NCBI GenBank assembly: GCA_017447005.1
Contig: JAFSOM010000172.1
Coordinates: forward strand, 1-28,608
Origin: Oscillibacter sp.
Lineage (GTDB): Bacteria; Bacillota; Clostridia; Oscillospirales; Oscillospiraceae
DNA: 28,608 nucleotides
Reading direction: 5' to 3'
Positions 1 to 6,303 of the stretch are shown piece by piece. The number at the start of each line of letters is the position of its first letter. The stretch's first letter is position 1. Both the position numbers and the translations under genes were made by a program. The notes under the pieces are model-generated. The model had not been told where the DNA came from, ran no database searches, and was given only the letters and a program-made list of their open reading frames with translations.

Positions 1-489
1 CGCGGAACGCCGCGTATCGCAAACCGGATGTTGCGGCGCGTCCGGGACTACGCGCAAGTCCGCGCCGACGGCGTCATCACGCGGGAAGTCGCGGATATGG
101 CCCTTTGCGCGTTGGAGATTGACTATCTCGGCCTTGACCCCGTCGACCGCCGGAGGTTGGGCGCGATTATCGACCACTATAAAGGCGGGCCTGTCGGACT
201 GGACACCTTAGCCGCCACGATTGCGGAGGAGGCCGTGACGTTAGAGGACGTATACGAGCCGTATTTAATGCAGTTAGGCTTCCTGACGCGCACGCCTCGC
301 GGGCGTTGCGTCACGGAGGCGGCCTACAAGCATTTGAACCGCGCCCTTCCCGGCGGCTTTACGTCTAATCCGGTTATCGGCGCGGCGGAGCGCGTCGGGG
401 AGGCTTTCGGGACGCCGACGGCGGCGGGAGCGTCGGAACAGATGGCTTTTGACTTGTCAAACGGCGTCGGAATGGCGGGTGACAAGTAA
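1..489 (+). CDS. ruvB: Holliday junction branch migration ATPase RuvB, C-terminal part (5' end outside window)
   Basis: The reading frame is open from base 1 and ends at TAA 487-489, giving the last 162 residues of RuvB; the AAA+ ATPase core lies upstream of the window. What is visible begins with the conserved TPRIANR stretch and RRVRDYAQV, followed by the winged-helix DNA-binding domain (YLGLDPVDRRRL, then GGPVGLDTLA, EDVYEPYLMQLGFLTRTPRGR). RuvB forms the hexameric motor that drives Holliday junction branch migration with RuvA. After the usual end of the family, around the AYKHLN motif, this protein carries an extra tail of about 50 residues rich in Gly, Ala and Ser with no recognisable motif. 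No terminator is visible between it and the sigma factor gene 128 bp downstream, but that gene has its own promoter. Confidence 0.95.
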   Translation, partial: RGTPRIANRMLRRVRDYAQVRADGVITREVADMALCALEIDYLGLDPVDRRRLGAIIDHYKGGPVGLDTLAATIAEEAVTLEDVYEPYLMQLGFLTRTPRGRCVTEAAYKHLNRALPGGFTSNPVIGAAERVGEAFGTPTAAGASEQMAFDLSNGVGMAGDK

Positions 490-582
490 ATATCTGAACT
501 TAAAACAGTAAACATTTGGCCTGAATTTCCCCGCCTTTCCGAAACTTTCAAGAAAAAATTTGTACCTGACAGGAGAAATCCC

Positions 583-612
583 TTGACAATTTCCTTTGAG
601 GATGGTTATAAT
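583..612 (+). promoter_or_regulatory. Housekeeping (sigma-A type) promoter of the sigH-like gene
   Basis: A perfect -35 box TTGACA (583-588) and a perfect -10 box TATAAT (607-612) are separated by 18 bp. The predicted start point, 6-7 nt after the -10 box, falls on the A or T of the ATG at 618, so the transcript would have essentially no 5' untranslated region. Confidence 0.8.
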
Positions 613-617
613 AACCC

Positions 618-1268
618 ATGTTTGATTTCTGTACGGAGTCCGTCTATGAGCGTCCCCCGGAGGACGCCCGGCCCCATGACGATGAGGAGCTTTGCCGTCT
701 CGCCGCCTCCGGCGATACCGACGCCGAAGATACCCTTGTCCGACGCCATTACCGCCTTGTCCGCAGTTGCGCCCGTCCGTTTTTCCTCGCCGGGTGGGAC
801 AGTGAGGACTTGATTCAGGAGGGTATGCTCGGACTGATTAAAGCCATCCGGGAATACGACCCCCGGAAAGAGGCGTCGTTCCGCACATTCGCGGAAATCT
901 GCGTCCGGCGCCGTCTCCTCTCTCTGCTCCGCGACTCCGTGCGGGATAAACGCAGAGCGTCTACCCAGTCCGTTTCCCTTAATTCTCCCGGTTTCGACAG
1001 CAATTCCAGCGCCTTTGTCCCCATGGTTCAGCGGAACCCCGAAGAGTACCTACTCGACCGGGAACATACCGCGGCCCTCTTATCCGGTGTCCGGAAACAG
1101 TTGTCCGAATTTGAAGCAGTGATTCTAGGGTACTATCTGGACGGCCTTTCATGCAGGGAAATCGCCGGCGCCGTCGGCAAACCTCCCAAGTCCGTGGACA
1201 ACGCTGTGCAGCGCATCCGGCGCAAGGTTGCGCGGCGGATTCTTTCCGGCGACCTCAGCGAGAGCTGA
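618..1268 (+). CDS. sigH: RNA polymerase sigma-H (Spo0H-like) sporulation sigma factor
   Basis: This 216-residue sigma-70 family protein has the length and layout of Spo0H. Region 2 runs from about residue 21 to 110, with the core-binding and -10 recognition helices around DLIQEGMLGLIKAIREYD (64-81) and SFRTFAEICVRR (87-98). Region 4, with a helix-turn-helix (LDGLSCREIAGAVGKPPKSVDNAVQRIRRK), covers about 155-203. SigH directs early stationary-phase and sporulation genes in Firmicutes. The start is forced: an in-frame TAA lies at 612-614 and no other ATG, GTG or TTG start codon follows before region 2. There is no Shine-Dalgarno near the ATG; the nearest purine-rich AGGAGA is at 571-576, more than 40 nt away. 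A strong promoter ends 5 nt before the ATG, so leaderless translation is likely. ruvB as the upstream neighbour is not the classical sigH context. Confidence 0.88.
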   Translation: MFDFCTESVYERPPEDARPHDDEELCRLAASGDTDAEDTLVRRHYRLVRSCARPFFLAGWDSEDLIQEGMLGLIKAIREYDPRKEASFRTFAEICVRRRLLSLLRDSVRDKRRASTQSVSLNSPGFDSNSSAFVPMVQRNPEEYLLDREHTAALLSGVRKQLSEFEAVILGYYLDGLSCREIAGAVGKPPKSVDNAVQRIRRKVARRILSGDLSES

Positions 1269-1307
1269 ACGCAAATATTATTTTTCATCACAGGAGAGGG
1301 TAACATC

Positions 1308-1586
1308 ATGTACGAAGACAAGGTTCTGGTTTGCAAGGAGTGCGGCAATGAGTTCGTGTTCACGGCGGGCGAACAGGAGTTCTACGCCGAGCGCGGCTTC
1401 CAGAATGAGCCTCAGCGTTGCAAGGCTTGCCGCGACGCCCGCAAGAACGCCGCCCGCGGCCCCCGGCAGTACTTCGAGGCCGTATGCGCCAACTGCGGCG
1501 GCGTGGCCCGCGTGCCGTTCGAGCCGAAATCCGACCGCCCCGTTTATTGCAGCGAGTGCTTCGCCCGTATGCGCGAGCAGGCTTGA
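1308..1586 (+). CDS. Zinc-ribbon protein with four CxxC motifs
   Basis: A 92-residue protein with two zinc-ribbon-like halves. The first half has CKEC (residues 9-12) and CKAC (about 38-41). The second half has CANC (about 60-63) and CSEC (about 81-84). The lengths between pairs and the xFxFTAGEQ(E)FY stretch fit the clostridial 'probable zinc-ribbon' family (zf_Tbcl type), whose function is not known. Each half can bind one zinc ion; a role in nucleic-acid or protein contact is only inferred. A good ribosome binding site (AGGAGAGGG, 1292-1300) precedes the ATG. The gene starts 39 bp after the sigma factor stop with no visible terminator between them, so the two are probably co-transcribed. 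A terminator-like hairpin follows at 1705. Confidence 0.8.
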   Translation: MYEDKVLVCKECGNEFVFTAGEQEFYAERGFQNEPQRCKACRDARKNAARGPRQYFEAVCANCGGVARVPFEPKSDRPVYCSECFARMREQA

Positions 1587-1624
1587 AGTCAGCCGCCGCG
1601 TTTTTGAGCGAACGACGCGCCGAA

Positions 1625-1695
1625 CCGTCCCTTTTCAACGCGTGGGAACCCTAACGTACATGGGCCGTCCCGGACGCGTGGGAATTTTGGCGTAC
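1625..1695 (+). repeat. Degenerate direct repeat downstream of the zinc-ribbon gene
   Basis: Three blocks occur twice in the same order: CCGTCCC (1625-1631 and 1665-1671), CGCGTGGGAA (1639-1648 and 1675-1684) and CGTAC (1655-1659 and 1691-1695). The copies are 36-40 bp apart with unrelated spacers. The rest of the 306-bp gap 1587-1892 holds only the hairpins and promoter listed separately. Confidence 0.5.
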
Positions 1696-1704
1696 TGACA
1701 CCTG

Positions 1705-1739
1705 CGCCGCCTCTTAACCGGGGCGGCGTTCGTCTTTTT
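1705..1739 (+). terminator. Rho-independent terminator after the zinc-ribbon gene
   Basis: A 7-bp GC stem, CGCCGCC (1705-1711) with GGCGGCG (1722-1728), is followed after a few bases by a run of five T (about 1735-1739). It would end the sigH/zinc-ribbon transcript. Confidence 0.6.
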
Positions 1740-1816
1740 GCGCATTTTAGCGCGGCGAAAACCGCAACTTGCCAACAGAGCGTATACGCGTACTTTCATA
1801 ATGCCTTATCCGAAAA

Positions 1817-1841
1817 CCCGCTTGACAAAGGCGGGCTTTTT
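1817..1841 (+). terminator. Short terminator-like hairpin overlapping the symporter promoter
   Basis: CCCGC (1817-1821) pairs with GCGGG (1831-1835) and is followed by CTTTTT (1836-1841). The loop contains the TTGACA -35 box of the next promoter. It may be a second terminator for upstream transcripts. Confidence 0.45.
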
Positions 1842-1851
1842 CTGTTATAAA
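1822..1851 (+). promoter_or_regulatory. Promoter of the symporter / methyltransferase operon
   Basis: -35 TTGACA (1822-1827), 18-bp spacer, -10 TATAAA (1846-1851) with an extended-minus-10 TG at 1843-1844. The predicted leader is about 35 nt and contains the AGGAGG ribosome binding site (1878-1883). Confidence 0.75.
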
Positions 1852-1892
1852 TCATTTGGCGCAATCCTTGAAATGTTAGGAGGCAACGCGTT

Positions 1893-3326
1893 ATGATTCT
1901 CGACTTTCTCACCGGCGTTTCCGATTTCATGTGGGGCACGTGGATGACCGTTTTACTGCTTGGCATGGGCGTCTGCCTGTCGATTCTCTTCGGCTTCCGC
2001 TATAACTTCCGTAACATCGGCTTCCATTTCCGCAACACGTTCGGGAAGATGTTCCAGCGCGGCGGCGCGGGTACGGGCACGGTCTCCGGCTTCGCGGCGG
2101 CCTGTACCGCTATGGCCAATACGATAGGCGTGGGGAATATCGGCGGCGTGGCGTCGGCGATTGTGGCGGGCGGCCCCGGCGCGGTGTTCTGGATGTGGAT
2201 TTCCGGCCTGTTCGGGATGTCCACGAAAGCCTGCGAAATTATTCTCGGACAGCGTTTCCGCGTCAAGTACAGCGAATCCATGGACGAATACATGTGCGAC
2301 CGCTCTTTCGTGATGAAAAACGCGTTAGGTTGGAAAAAAGGCGCGCTTGTACTGGCGGCGGCCTGTTTCCTGCTGGGGCCGTGGACCTGTTGCGTACAGA
2401 CGGAATCCGTCACAAGCTCCTTACTGGAAGGCTTCGGGATTCGTCCGACGGTGTCCGTCATCGTACTGGGCGTGACCTGCTTCCTGACGATTTTCGGCGG
2501 CCTGAAACGTATCGCCTCCGTCATGGAAAAGGTGATACCCGTCATGGCGGCGCTCTACATCCTCGGCGGCTTGGGAATCCTGCTGACGCATATTACCGCC
2601 GTGCCGGGCGCGATAGCCCTGATTTTCAAGAGCGCGTTTACGCCTATGGCGGCGGTGGGCGGCTTCGCCGGGGCGACCGTGCGCGACGCTATCCGCTACG
2701 GCGTGGCGCGGGGGCTGTACTCCAACGACGCCGGGACGGGTTACGGCATTGTCGCCCACGCTTCCGCGAAAACCGACCACCCCGTCAGACAATCCTCATG
2801 GGGCTGGGGAGAGGTCTTTCTTGACACCATCGTTATCTGTTCCGTGACGGCCCTTTCGCTGATTCTGACCAATGTCTACGTCGACTACCCCGGCGTCGAC
2901 TCGGCGCAACTGACGACCGTCGCGTATAAGGTAGCCTACGGCGCCTTCGGCGGGTGGTTCATCTCGGCGGCTATCGCGGTGTTCGCGTGGACAACCATTA
3001 TCGGCATGTATTACAGTTGCGAAAAGTCCGTCAACTACGCCTTCGGCGACAGTCCCGCAAACAAGATTGCGACACGCGTCTATATGGTGTACTATATGCT
3101 CCCCTGCGTACTGTTCTATAACATCGAGGCGGCGTCGCTGTGGGCCATGACGGATATTCTTTCGGCGATTTACATTCTTATCACGGCGTTGTTCATCGTC
3201 ACGCAACGCAAGGAGATTTTCCGCTTGTTCCATGACTTCTGGGAGCGTTACCTTCCCGCGCTGGAACGCGGCGAACATCCCGAACCCGTGTCGTATGGGA
3301 CGATTGACGAAAAAGCCGAGCATTGA
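1893..3326 (+). CDS. Sodium:alanine/glycine (AGCS family) amino-acid symporter
   Basis: A polytopic membrane protein of 477 residues, the normal size for the AGCS (AlsT/DagA) family. The family signature GGPGAVFWMWISGLFGM is complete at about residues 93-109. The N-terminal region has the usual GTGTVSGFAAACTAMANTIG (about 60-79), and GVARGLYSNDAGTGYG lies mid-protein. Members import alanine or glycine with Na+; the substrate here cannot be read from sequence. The ATG has AGGAGG nine bases upstream. The homocysteine S-methyltransferase gene begins 52 bp downstream without a terminator, so the two form an operon, which raises the possibility of a methylated sulfur amino acid as substrate. The last codons are repeated just after the stop (see 3298-3353). 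Confidence 0.92.
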   Translation: MILDFLTGVSDFMWGTWMTVLLLGMGVCLSILFGFRYNFRNIGFHFRNTFGKMFQRGGAGTGTVSGFAAACTAMANTIGVGNIGGVASAIVAGGPGAVFWMWISGLFGMSTKACEIILGQRFRVKYSESMDEYMCDRSFVMKNALGWKKGALVLAAACFLLGPWTCCVQTESVTSSLLEGFGIRPTVSVIVLGVTCFLTIFGGLKRIASVMEKVIPVMAALYILGGLGILLTHITAVPGAIALIFKSAFTPMAAVGGFAGATVRDAIRYGVARGLYSNDAGTGYGIVAHASAKTDHPVRQSSWGWGEVFLDTIVICSVTALSLILTNVYVDYPGVDSAQLTTVAYKVAYGAFGGWFISAAIAVFAWTTIIGMYYSCEKSVNYAFGDSPANKIATRVYMVYYMLPCVLFYNIEAASLWAMTDILSAIYILITALFIVTQRKEIFRLFHDFWERYLPALERGEHPEPVSYGTIDEKAEH

Positions 3327-3353
3327 CGGCAAAACGCGGACGATTGACGAAAA
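3298..3353 (+). repeat. Direct repeat of the symporter gene 3' end
   Basis: The 16-bp string GGACGATTGACGAAAA occurs at 3298-3313, inside the symporter gene, and again at 3338-3353, after its stop. Beyond the identical core both copies can encode TIDEKAE, with differences mostly at third codon positions. The first copy is in the symporter frame and the second is in the frame of the next gene but upstream of its likely start. Confidence 0.8.
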
Positions 3354-3378
3354 GGCGGAATATGAACGGAGGGGTTTC

Positions 3379-4326
3379 ATGGACAGATTACAGGAAGCGT
3401 TAGCGCAATGCGGGCGGCTGGTCATTGACGGGTCTATGTCCACGGCGCTGGAACATCTGGGATGTCGCTTTCAGGATAAGCTCTGGACGGCCCGCGCATT
3501 GGCGGAACGTCCGGAAGCTGTCAAGGAAGTGCACTTGCAGTATCTGCGGGCGGGCGCGGACTGCCATATTACTTGCAGTTATCAGGCGACGCTCCCCGGA
3601 CTGCTCGAAAACGGCTTTTCGCAAGCGGAGGCGGAAGAGATTATCCGGCGTTCGGTGCGCGTATTCCATGAGGCGCGGGACGAGTGGTGGACGCGGGAAG
3701 GCGGTCAGGAATCCGGGCGCGTGTACCCTATCGGCCTTGCGGGTATCGGGCCATACGGCGCGTACCTGTCGGACGGCTCGGAGTATGTCGGGCGTTACGG
3801 CGCGGACGATAAGACGCTACGCGATTTCCACGAAAGCCGCGTGCGGTTACTCTTGGAGGAAAAGCCCGATTATCTCTTGTTCGAGACTATGCCGAGTTTC
3901 CGGGAAGTCCTGATTGCGACGGAACTGGCGGAGGACGCCGGCGCGGATTACTGGGTCAGCTTTTCGTGTCTGGACGGAAAGCATATCTGTGAGGGCGACG
4001 CAATCCGTCAGTGCGCGGAAACGCTGTCGAAAGAGCGTCCGCGCCTGAAAGCGATTGGCGTCAACTGCGTCAAGCCGCAATTCGTGGAAAGTCTGATTTG
4101 CGAGTTGAAAGCGGGTTGCGATTTGCCGATAGTCGTCTACCCCAACAGCGGCGAGACGTGGGAACCCGTCAAAAAAATCTGGTACGGCGGCGCGGAAAAG
4201 GTTTCCTTCGGCGACTGGGCGCGGCGTTACTACGCGGCGGGGGCGTCGGCGGTCGGCGGATGTTGTACGACGGTGGATTCCCATATCCGGCAGGTGACGG
4301 AAGTCCGGCGCGAGTTCGCCGGATAA
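3379..4326 (+). CDS. mmuM: Homocysteine S-methyltransferase (MmuM/YagD family)
   Basis: A 315-residue cytoplasmic enzyme of the zinc-dependent homocysteine S-methyltransferase family. These enzymes transfer a methyl group from S-methylmethionine (or SAM) to homocysteine, yielding methionine. Seen directly: the N-terminal VIDGSMSTALEHLG (15-28), ADCHITCSYQAT (60-71), and the zinc ligands Cys230 in GVNCVKP and Cys295-Cys296 in GGCCTT. Length matches the family; there are no folate or cobalamin domains, so it is not MetH. I chose the ATG at 3379 because GGAGGGG (3368-3374) stands just before it; the frame is open further upstream to 3232, but that stretch lies inside the symporter gene. Its position behind an amino-acid transporter suggests that methyl donor uptake and use are coupled. 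The end of the gene is repeated downstream. Confidence 0.92.
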   Translation: MDRLQEALAQCGRLVIDGSMSTALEHLGCRFQDKLWTARALAERPEAVKEVHLQYLRAGADCHITCSYQATLPGLLENGFSQAEAEEIIRRSVRVFHEARDEWWTREGGQESGRVYPIGLAGIGPYGAYLSDGSEYVGRYGADDKTLRDFHESRVRLLLEEKPDYLLFETMPSFREVLIATELAEDAGADYWVSFSCLDGKHICEGDAIRQCAETLSKERPRLKAIGVNCVKPQFVESLICELKAGCDLPIVVYPNSGETWEPVKKIWYGGAEKVSFGDWARRYYAAGASAVGGCCTTVDSHIRQVTEVRREFAG

Positions 4327-4384
4327 AATGAAAGGCGGCGCGGGTTCGCCGGATAAGACGAAAGGCGGCGCGAGTTAGCCGGAA
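4305..4384 (+). repeat. 30-bp tandem repeat starting in the 3' end of mmuM
   Basis: A unit starting CGCGAGTTCGCCGGATAA at 4309 recurs at 4339 (one change in the first part) and, partly diverged, at 4369: about two and a half copies of 30 bp. The first copy contains the last codons and stop of the methyltransferase gene. Each unit can form a short CCGGCG/CGCCGG-type stem (4305-4310 with 4317-4322 in the first). There is no T-run, so this is not a standard terminator. Confidence 0.8.
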
Positions 4385-4398
4385 TAGCCGATACAGGG

Positions 4399-4427
4399 TT
4401 GACTTTTCCCGGGGCAATAGCTAAAAT
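4399..4427 (+). promoter_or_regulatory. Promoter of proS
   Basis: -35 TTGACT (4399-4404), 17-bp spacer, -10 TAAAAT (4422-4427). The leader is under 30 nt, too short for a T-box, so no tRNA-sensing control is expected here. Confidence 0.65.
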
Positions 4428-4460
4428 AGAGGCATTGTTTTTCTATGGAGGGCTGAACTT

Positions 4461-5900
4461 ATGGCAAAAGCGCAGAAACAGGTGGACGCAATTACCGATA
4501 TGGAACAGGACTTCGCCCAATGGTACACCGACGTGTGCATGAAGGCGGAGCTAATCGGTTACACGAGCGTCAAGGGAATCTTTATTCTCCGGCCTTACGG
4601 CTACGCGATTTGGGAGAATATCCAACAGGAGCTTGACCGCAAATTCAAGGAAACCGGACACTGTAACGTCTCTATGCCCATGCTGATACCGGAATCCCTG
4701 TTGCAGAGGGAGAAAGACCATATCGAGGGATTCGCGCCGGAATGCGCGTGGGTCACGATTGGCGGCAGTGAGAAACTGGAGGAGCGGCTTTGTATCCGTC
4801 CCACGTCGGAAACGCTCTTCTGCGAGCATTGGAGCAAGATTGTGCATTCGTGGCGGGATTTGCCCATGCTCTATAATCAATGGTGCAGCGTCATGCGCTG
4901 GGAAAAGACCACGCGCCCGTTTTTGCGTCACCGGGAATTTCTCTGGCAGGAGGGGCACACGTTGCACGCCACCGCCGAGGAAGCTATCGCGGAAACGGAA
5001 CGTATGCTGGAAGTCTACGCGGACGTATGCGAAAATCTGCTGGCCATGCCGGTTGTGAAGGGCGTCAAGACGGACAAGGAGAAGTTCGCGGGCGCGGAGC
5101 GTACCTATACGCTGGAATGTATGATGCACGACCGCAAGGCGTTGCAGAACGGCACAAGCCATTACTTCGGCGACGGCTTCGCAAAGGCGTTCGACATCAG
5201 CTTTTCGGACAAGGACAATCAGCGCCGGACGCCCTTTGAAACCTCATGGGGCATTACCACGCGTACCATCGGCGGCTTGATTATGACCCACGGCGACAAC
5301 CGCGGTCTCGTACTTCCGCCGCGTGTGGCGCCTACGCAAATCGTCGTGATACCCGTCGCGCAACACAAGCCCGGCGTTCTCGACGCCGCCGACGCCTTGC
5401 GGGAACGTCTCAAGAACGCCGGATTCCGCGTCAAGATGGACGATTCCGACAACTCCCCCGGCTGGAAGTTCGCCGAATACGAGATGAAAGGCTTCCCGCT
5501 CCGCGTGGAACTCGGCCCGAAAGACATTGACAAAGCGCAATGCGTCTTAGTCCGCCGCGATACGGGCGATAAGACGTTCGCGCCGCTGGACGGAATCGAG
5601 GAAACCGTCAAGAGTCTGCTGGACGACATCCAGTCGAATTTGTTCGCCAAGGCGAAAAAGAATCTGGACGAACACACATTCGACATCTCGACGCCGGAAG
5701 AGGCCAAAGCCATTATTGAGGGCGAAGGCGGCTTCCTGCGTTCCAAATGGTGCGGCTCCCGCGAGTGCGAAGAGGCCATGAAGGAACGCGCCGGGGTATC
5801 GTCGCGCTGTATCCCGTTCAAGCAGAGGGGCGGGGAGGGCGTCTGCCCGGTATGCGGCAAACAGTGCGAAACCGATATTTACTGGGGCGTCGCGTACTGA
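4461..5900 (+). CDS. proS: Prolyl-tRNA synthetase, short (archaeal/eukaryote-like) form
   Basis: A 479-residue class II synthetase that charges tRNA-Pro with proline. It is the form without the editing insertion typical of E. coli ProRS, and with a C-terminal zinc-binding domain. Visible parts: KGIFILRPYGYAIWENIQ (38-55), the RPTSE signature (113-117), motif 2 with FLRHREFLWQEGHT (154-167), motif 3 around LIMTHGDNRGLVLPPRVAP (273-291), an anticodon-binding domain from about 292 to 400, then the C-terminal domain with Cys431, Cys436, Cys462 and Cys465 and the characteristic terminal Tyr (GVAY). GGAGGG lies eight bases before the ATG. The gene stands alone behind its own promoter. Lack of the editing domain means mischarged Ala-tRNA-Pro would have to be cleared by a separate enzyme, which is not in the window. 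Confidence 0.95.
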   Translation: MAKAQKQVDAITDMEQDFAQWYTDVCMKAELIGYTSVKGIFILRPYGYAIWENIQQELDRKFKETGHCNVSMPMLIPESLLQREKDHIEGFAPECAWVTIGGSEKLEERLCIRPTSETLFCEHWSKIVHSWRDLPMLYNQWCSVMRWEKTTRPFLRHREFLWQEGHTLHATAEEAIAETERMLEVYADVCENLLAMPVVKGVKTDKEKFAGAERTYTLECMMHDRKALQNGTSHYFGDGFAKAFDISFSDKDNQRRTPFETSWGITTRTIGGLIMTHGDNRGLVLPPRVAPTQIVVIPVAQHKPGVLDAADALRERLKNAGFRVKMDDSDNSPGWKFAEYEMKGFPLRVELGPKDIDKAQCVLVRRDTGDKTFAPLDGIEETVKSLLDDIQSNLFAKAKKNLDEHTFDISTPEEAKAIIEGEGGFLRSKWCGSRECEEAMKERAGVSSRCIPFKQRGGEGVCPVCGKQCETDIYWGVAY

Positions 5901-5925
5901 TTTGCTGGGGCGTGGCCTACTGATT
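5882..5925 (+). repeat. Direct repeat of the proS 3' end including the stop codon
   Basis: A 21-bp stretch at 5882-5902, covering the last codons and the TGA of proS, is repeated at 5905-5925 with two differences. Both differences are at third codon positions, so each copy encodes Trp-Gly-Val-Ala-Tyr-stop, although the second is in another frame. Confidence 0.8.
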
Positions 5926-5944
5926 CCGGTTTTGGCGAATGCGA

Positions 5945-6013
5945 AAACATCCGGGCGCGATAAAGGCGAAAAACTGGAAAAAGTAGGCATTTTCCGGAAA
6001 ATGCCGGATGTTT
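5945..6013. other. Nested inverted repeats between proS and the nhaC promoter
   Basis: AAACATCCGG (5945-5954) is perfectly complementary to CCGGATGTTT (6004-6013). Inside it, a 20-bp perfect palindrome occupies 5986-6005 with almost no loop. There is no T-run on the plus strand. It could be a processing or weak termination structure for proS, or a protein-binding site just upstream of the -35 box at 6036. Together with the leader it accounts for most of the 403-bp gap 5901-6303. Confidence 0.6.
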
Positions 6014-6035
6014 CGGGCAAAGTTGTCAAAATCTG

Positions 6036-6063
6036 TTGACATTTCATCCAATCGGAGTATAAT
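6036..6063 (+). promoter_or_regulatory. Promoter of the nhaC leader
   Basis: Perfect -35 TTGACA (6036-6041) and perfect -10 TATAAT (6058-6063) with a 16-bp spacer. Predicted start near 6070, giving a leader of about 235 nt. Confidence 0.8.
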
Positions 6064-6069
6064 GTACAG

Positions 6070-6303
6070 AGCGCGATAAAGCGCGGAGGTTTCGGCGTCC
6101 CGTATCGACAGGGAAACGCCCCGTTGATACGCGGTTCGCGTCCGGGCCTGTACGCCCGCGCCGAATCCCGATTCCTGAAGCGCGGACAGATGGCGGAGCG
6201 CTGTCATGGGTTCATAAAGGGCGCTTCCTTGGGAGTAAAGCGCGTCGGATTATGAAGTCATGGCTCTGTCATGACTTCATCTTTTGTTTAAGGAGTGAGA
6301 CGC
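6070..6303 (+). ncRNA. Structured 5' leader with transcription attenuator (riboswitch candidate) upstream of nhaC
   Basis: The leader contains several consecutive potential stems: CGTATC/GATACG (6101-6106 with 6126-6131), ACGCG/CGCGT (6129-6133 with 6137-6141), GGGC/GCCC (6144-6147 with 6153-6156), GAAT/ATTC inside GCGC/GCGC (6158-6183), GACAG/CTGTC (6185-6189 with 6201-6205) and GCGCTT/AAGCGC (6221-6226 with 6238-6243). Some overlap and would be alternatives. TTCATAA (6211-6217) is complementary to TTATGAA (6250-6256). That pairing would enclose the GCGCTT hairpin and consume the 5' arm of the terminator at 6252-6280. I could not match it to the remembered consensus of the lysine, SAM, TPP, cobalamin, FMN, glycine, c-di-GMP or T-box classes. 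Ligand unknown; sodium, lithium or pH are natural candidates given the downstream gene. Confidence 0.6.
6252..6289 (+). terminator. Attenuator terminator in the nhaC leader
   Basis: A perfect 11-bp stem, ATGAAGTCATG (6252-6262) with CATGACTTCAT (6270-6280), has a 7-nt loop and is followed by CTTTTGTTT. It lies immediately before the ribosome binding site AAGGAG (6290-6295), so it is positioned to control readthrough into nhaC. Confidence 0.7.

Noticed and set aside
583..813. Reading frame starting at TTG 583 with a good AGGAGA site, overlapping the sigma factor gene
   Set aside because: The TTG is the start of the -35 box, the product looks like an out-of-frame translation of the sigma gene, and frameshifting into the sigma frame has no visible slippery site.
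4169..4417. Minus-strand frame over the mmuM 3' repeats
   Set aside because: It is produced by the 30-bp tandem repeats and encodes a simple Arg/Phe/Ala-rich repeat without start signals.
6070..6303. Assignment of the nhaC leader to a lysine riboswitch or T-box
   Set aside because: Some fragments resemble the lysine element, but the AGUA and GCCGAAG core do not fall in the right order, and there is no UGGNACCGCG T-box motif. It is left as an unassigned leader.
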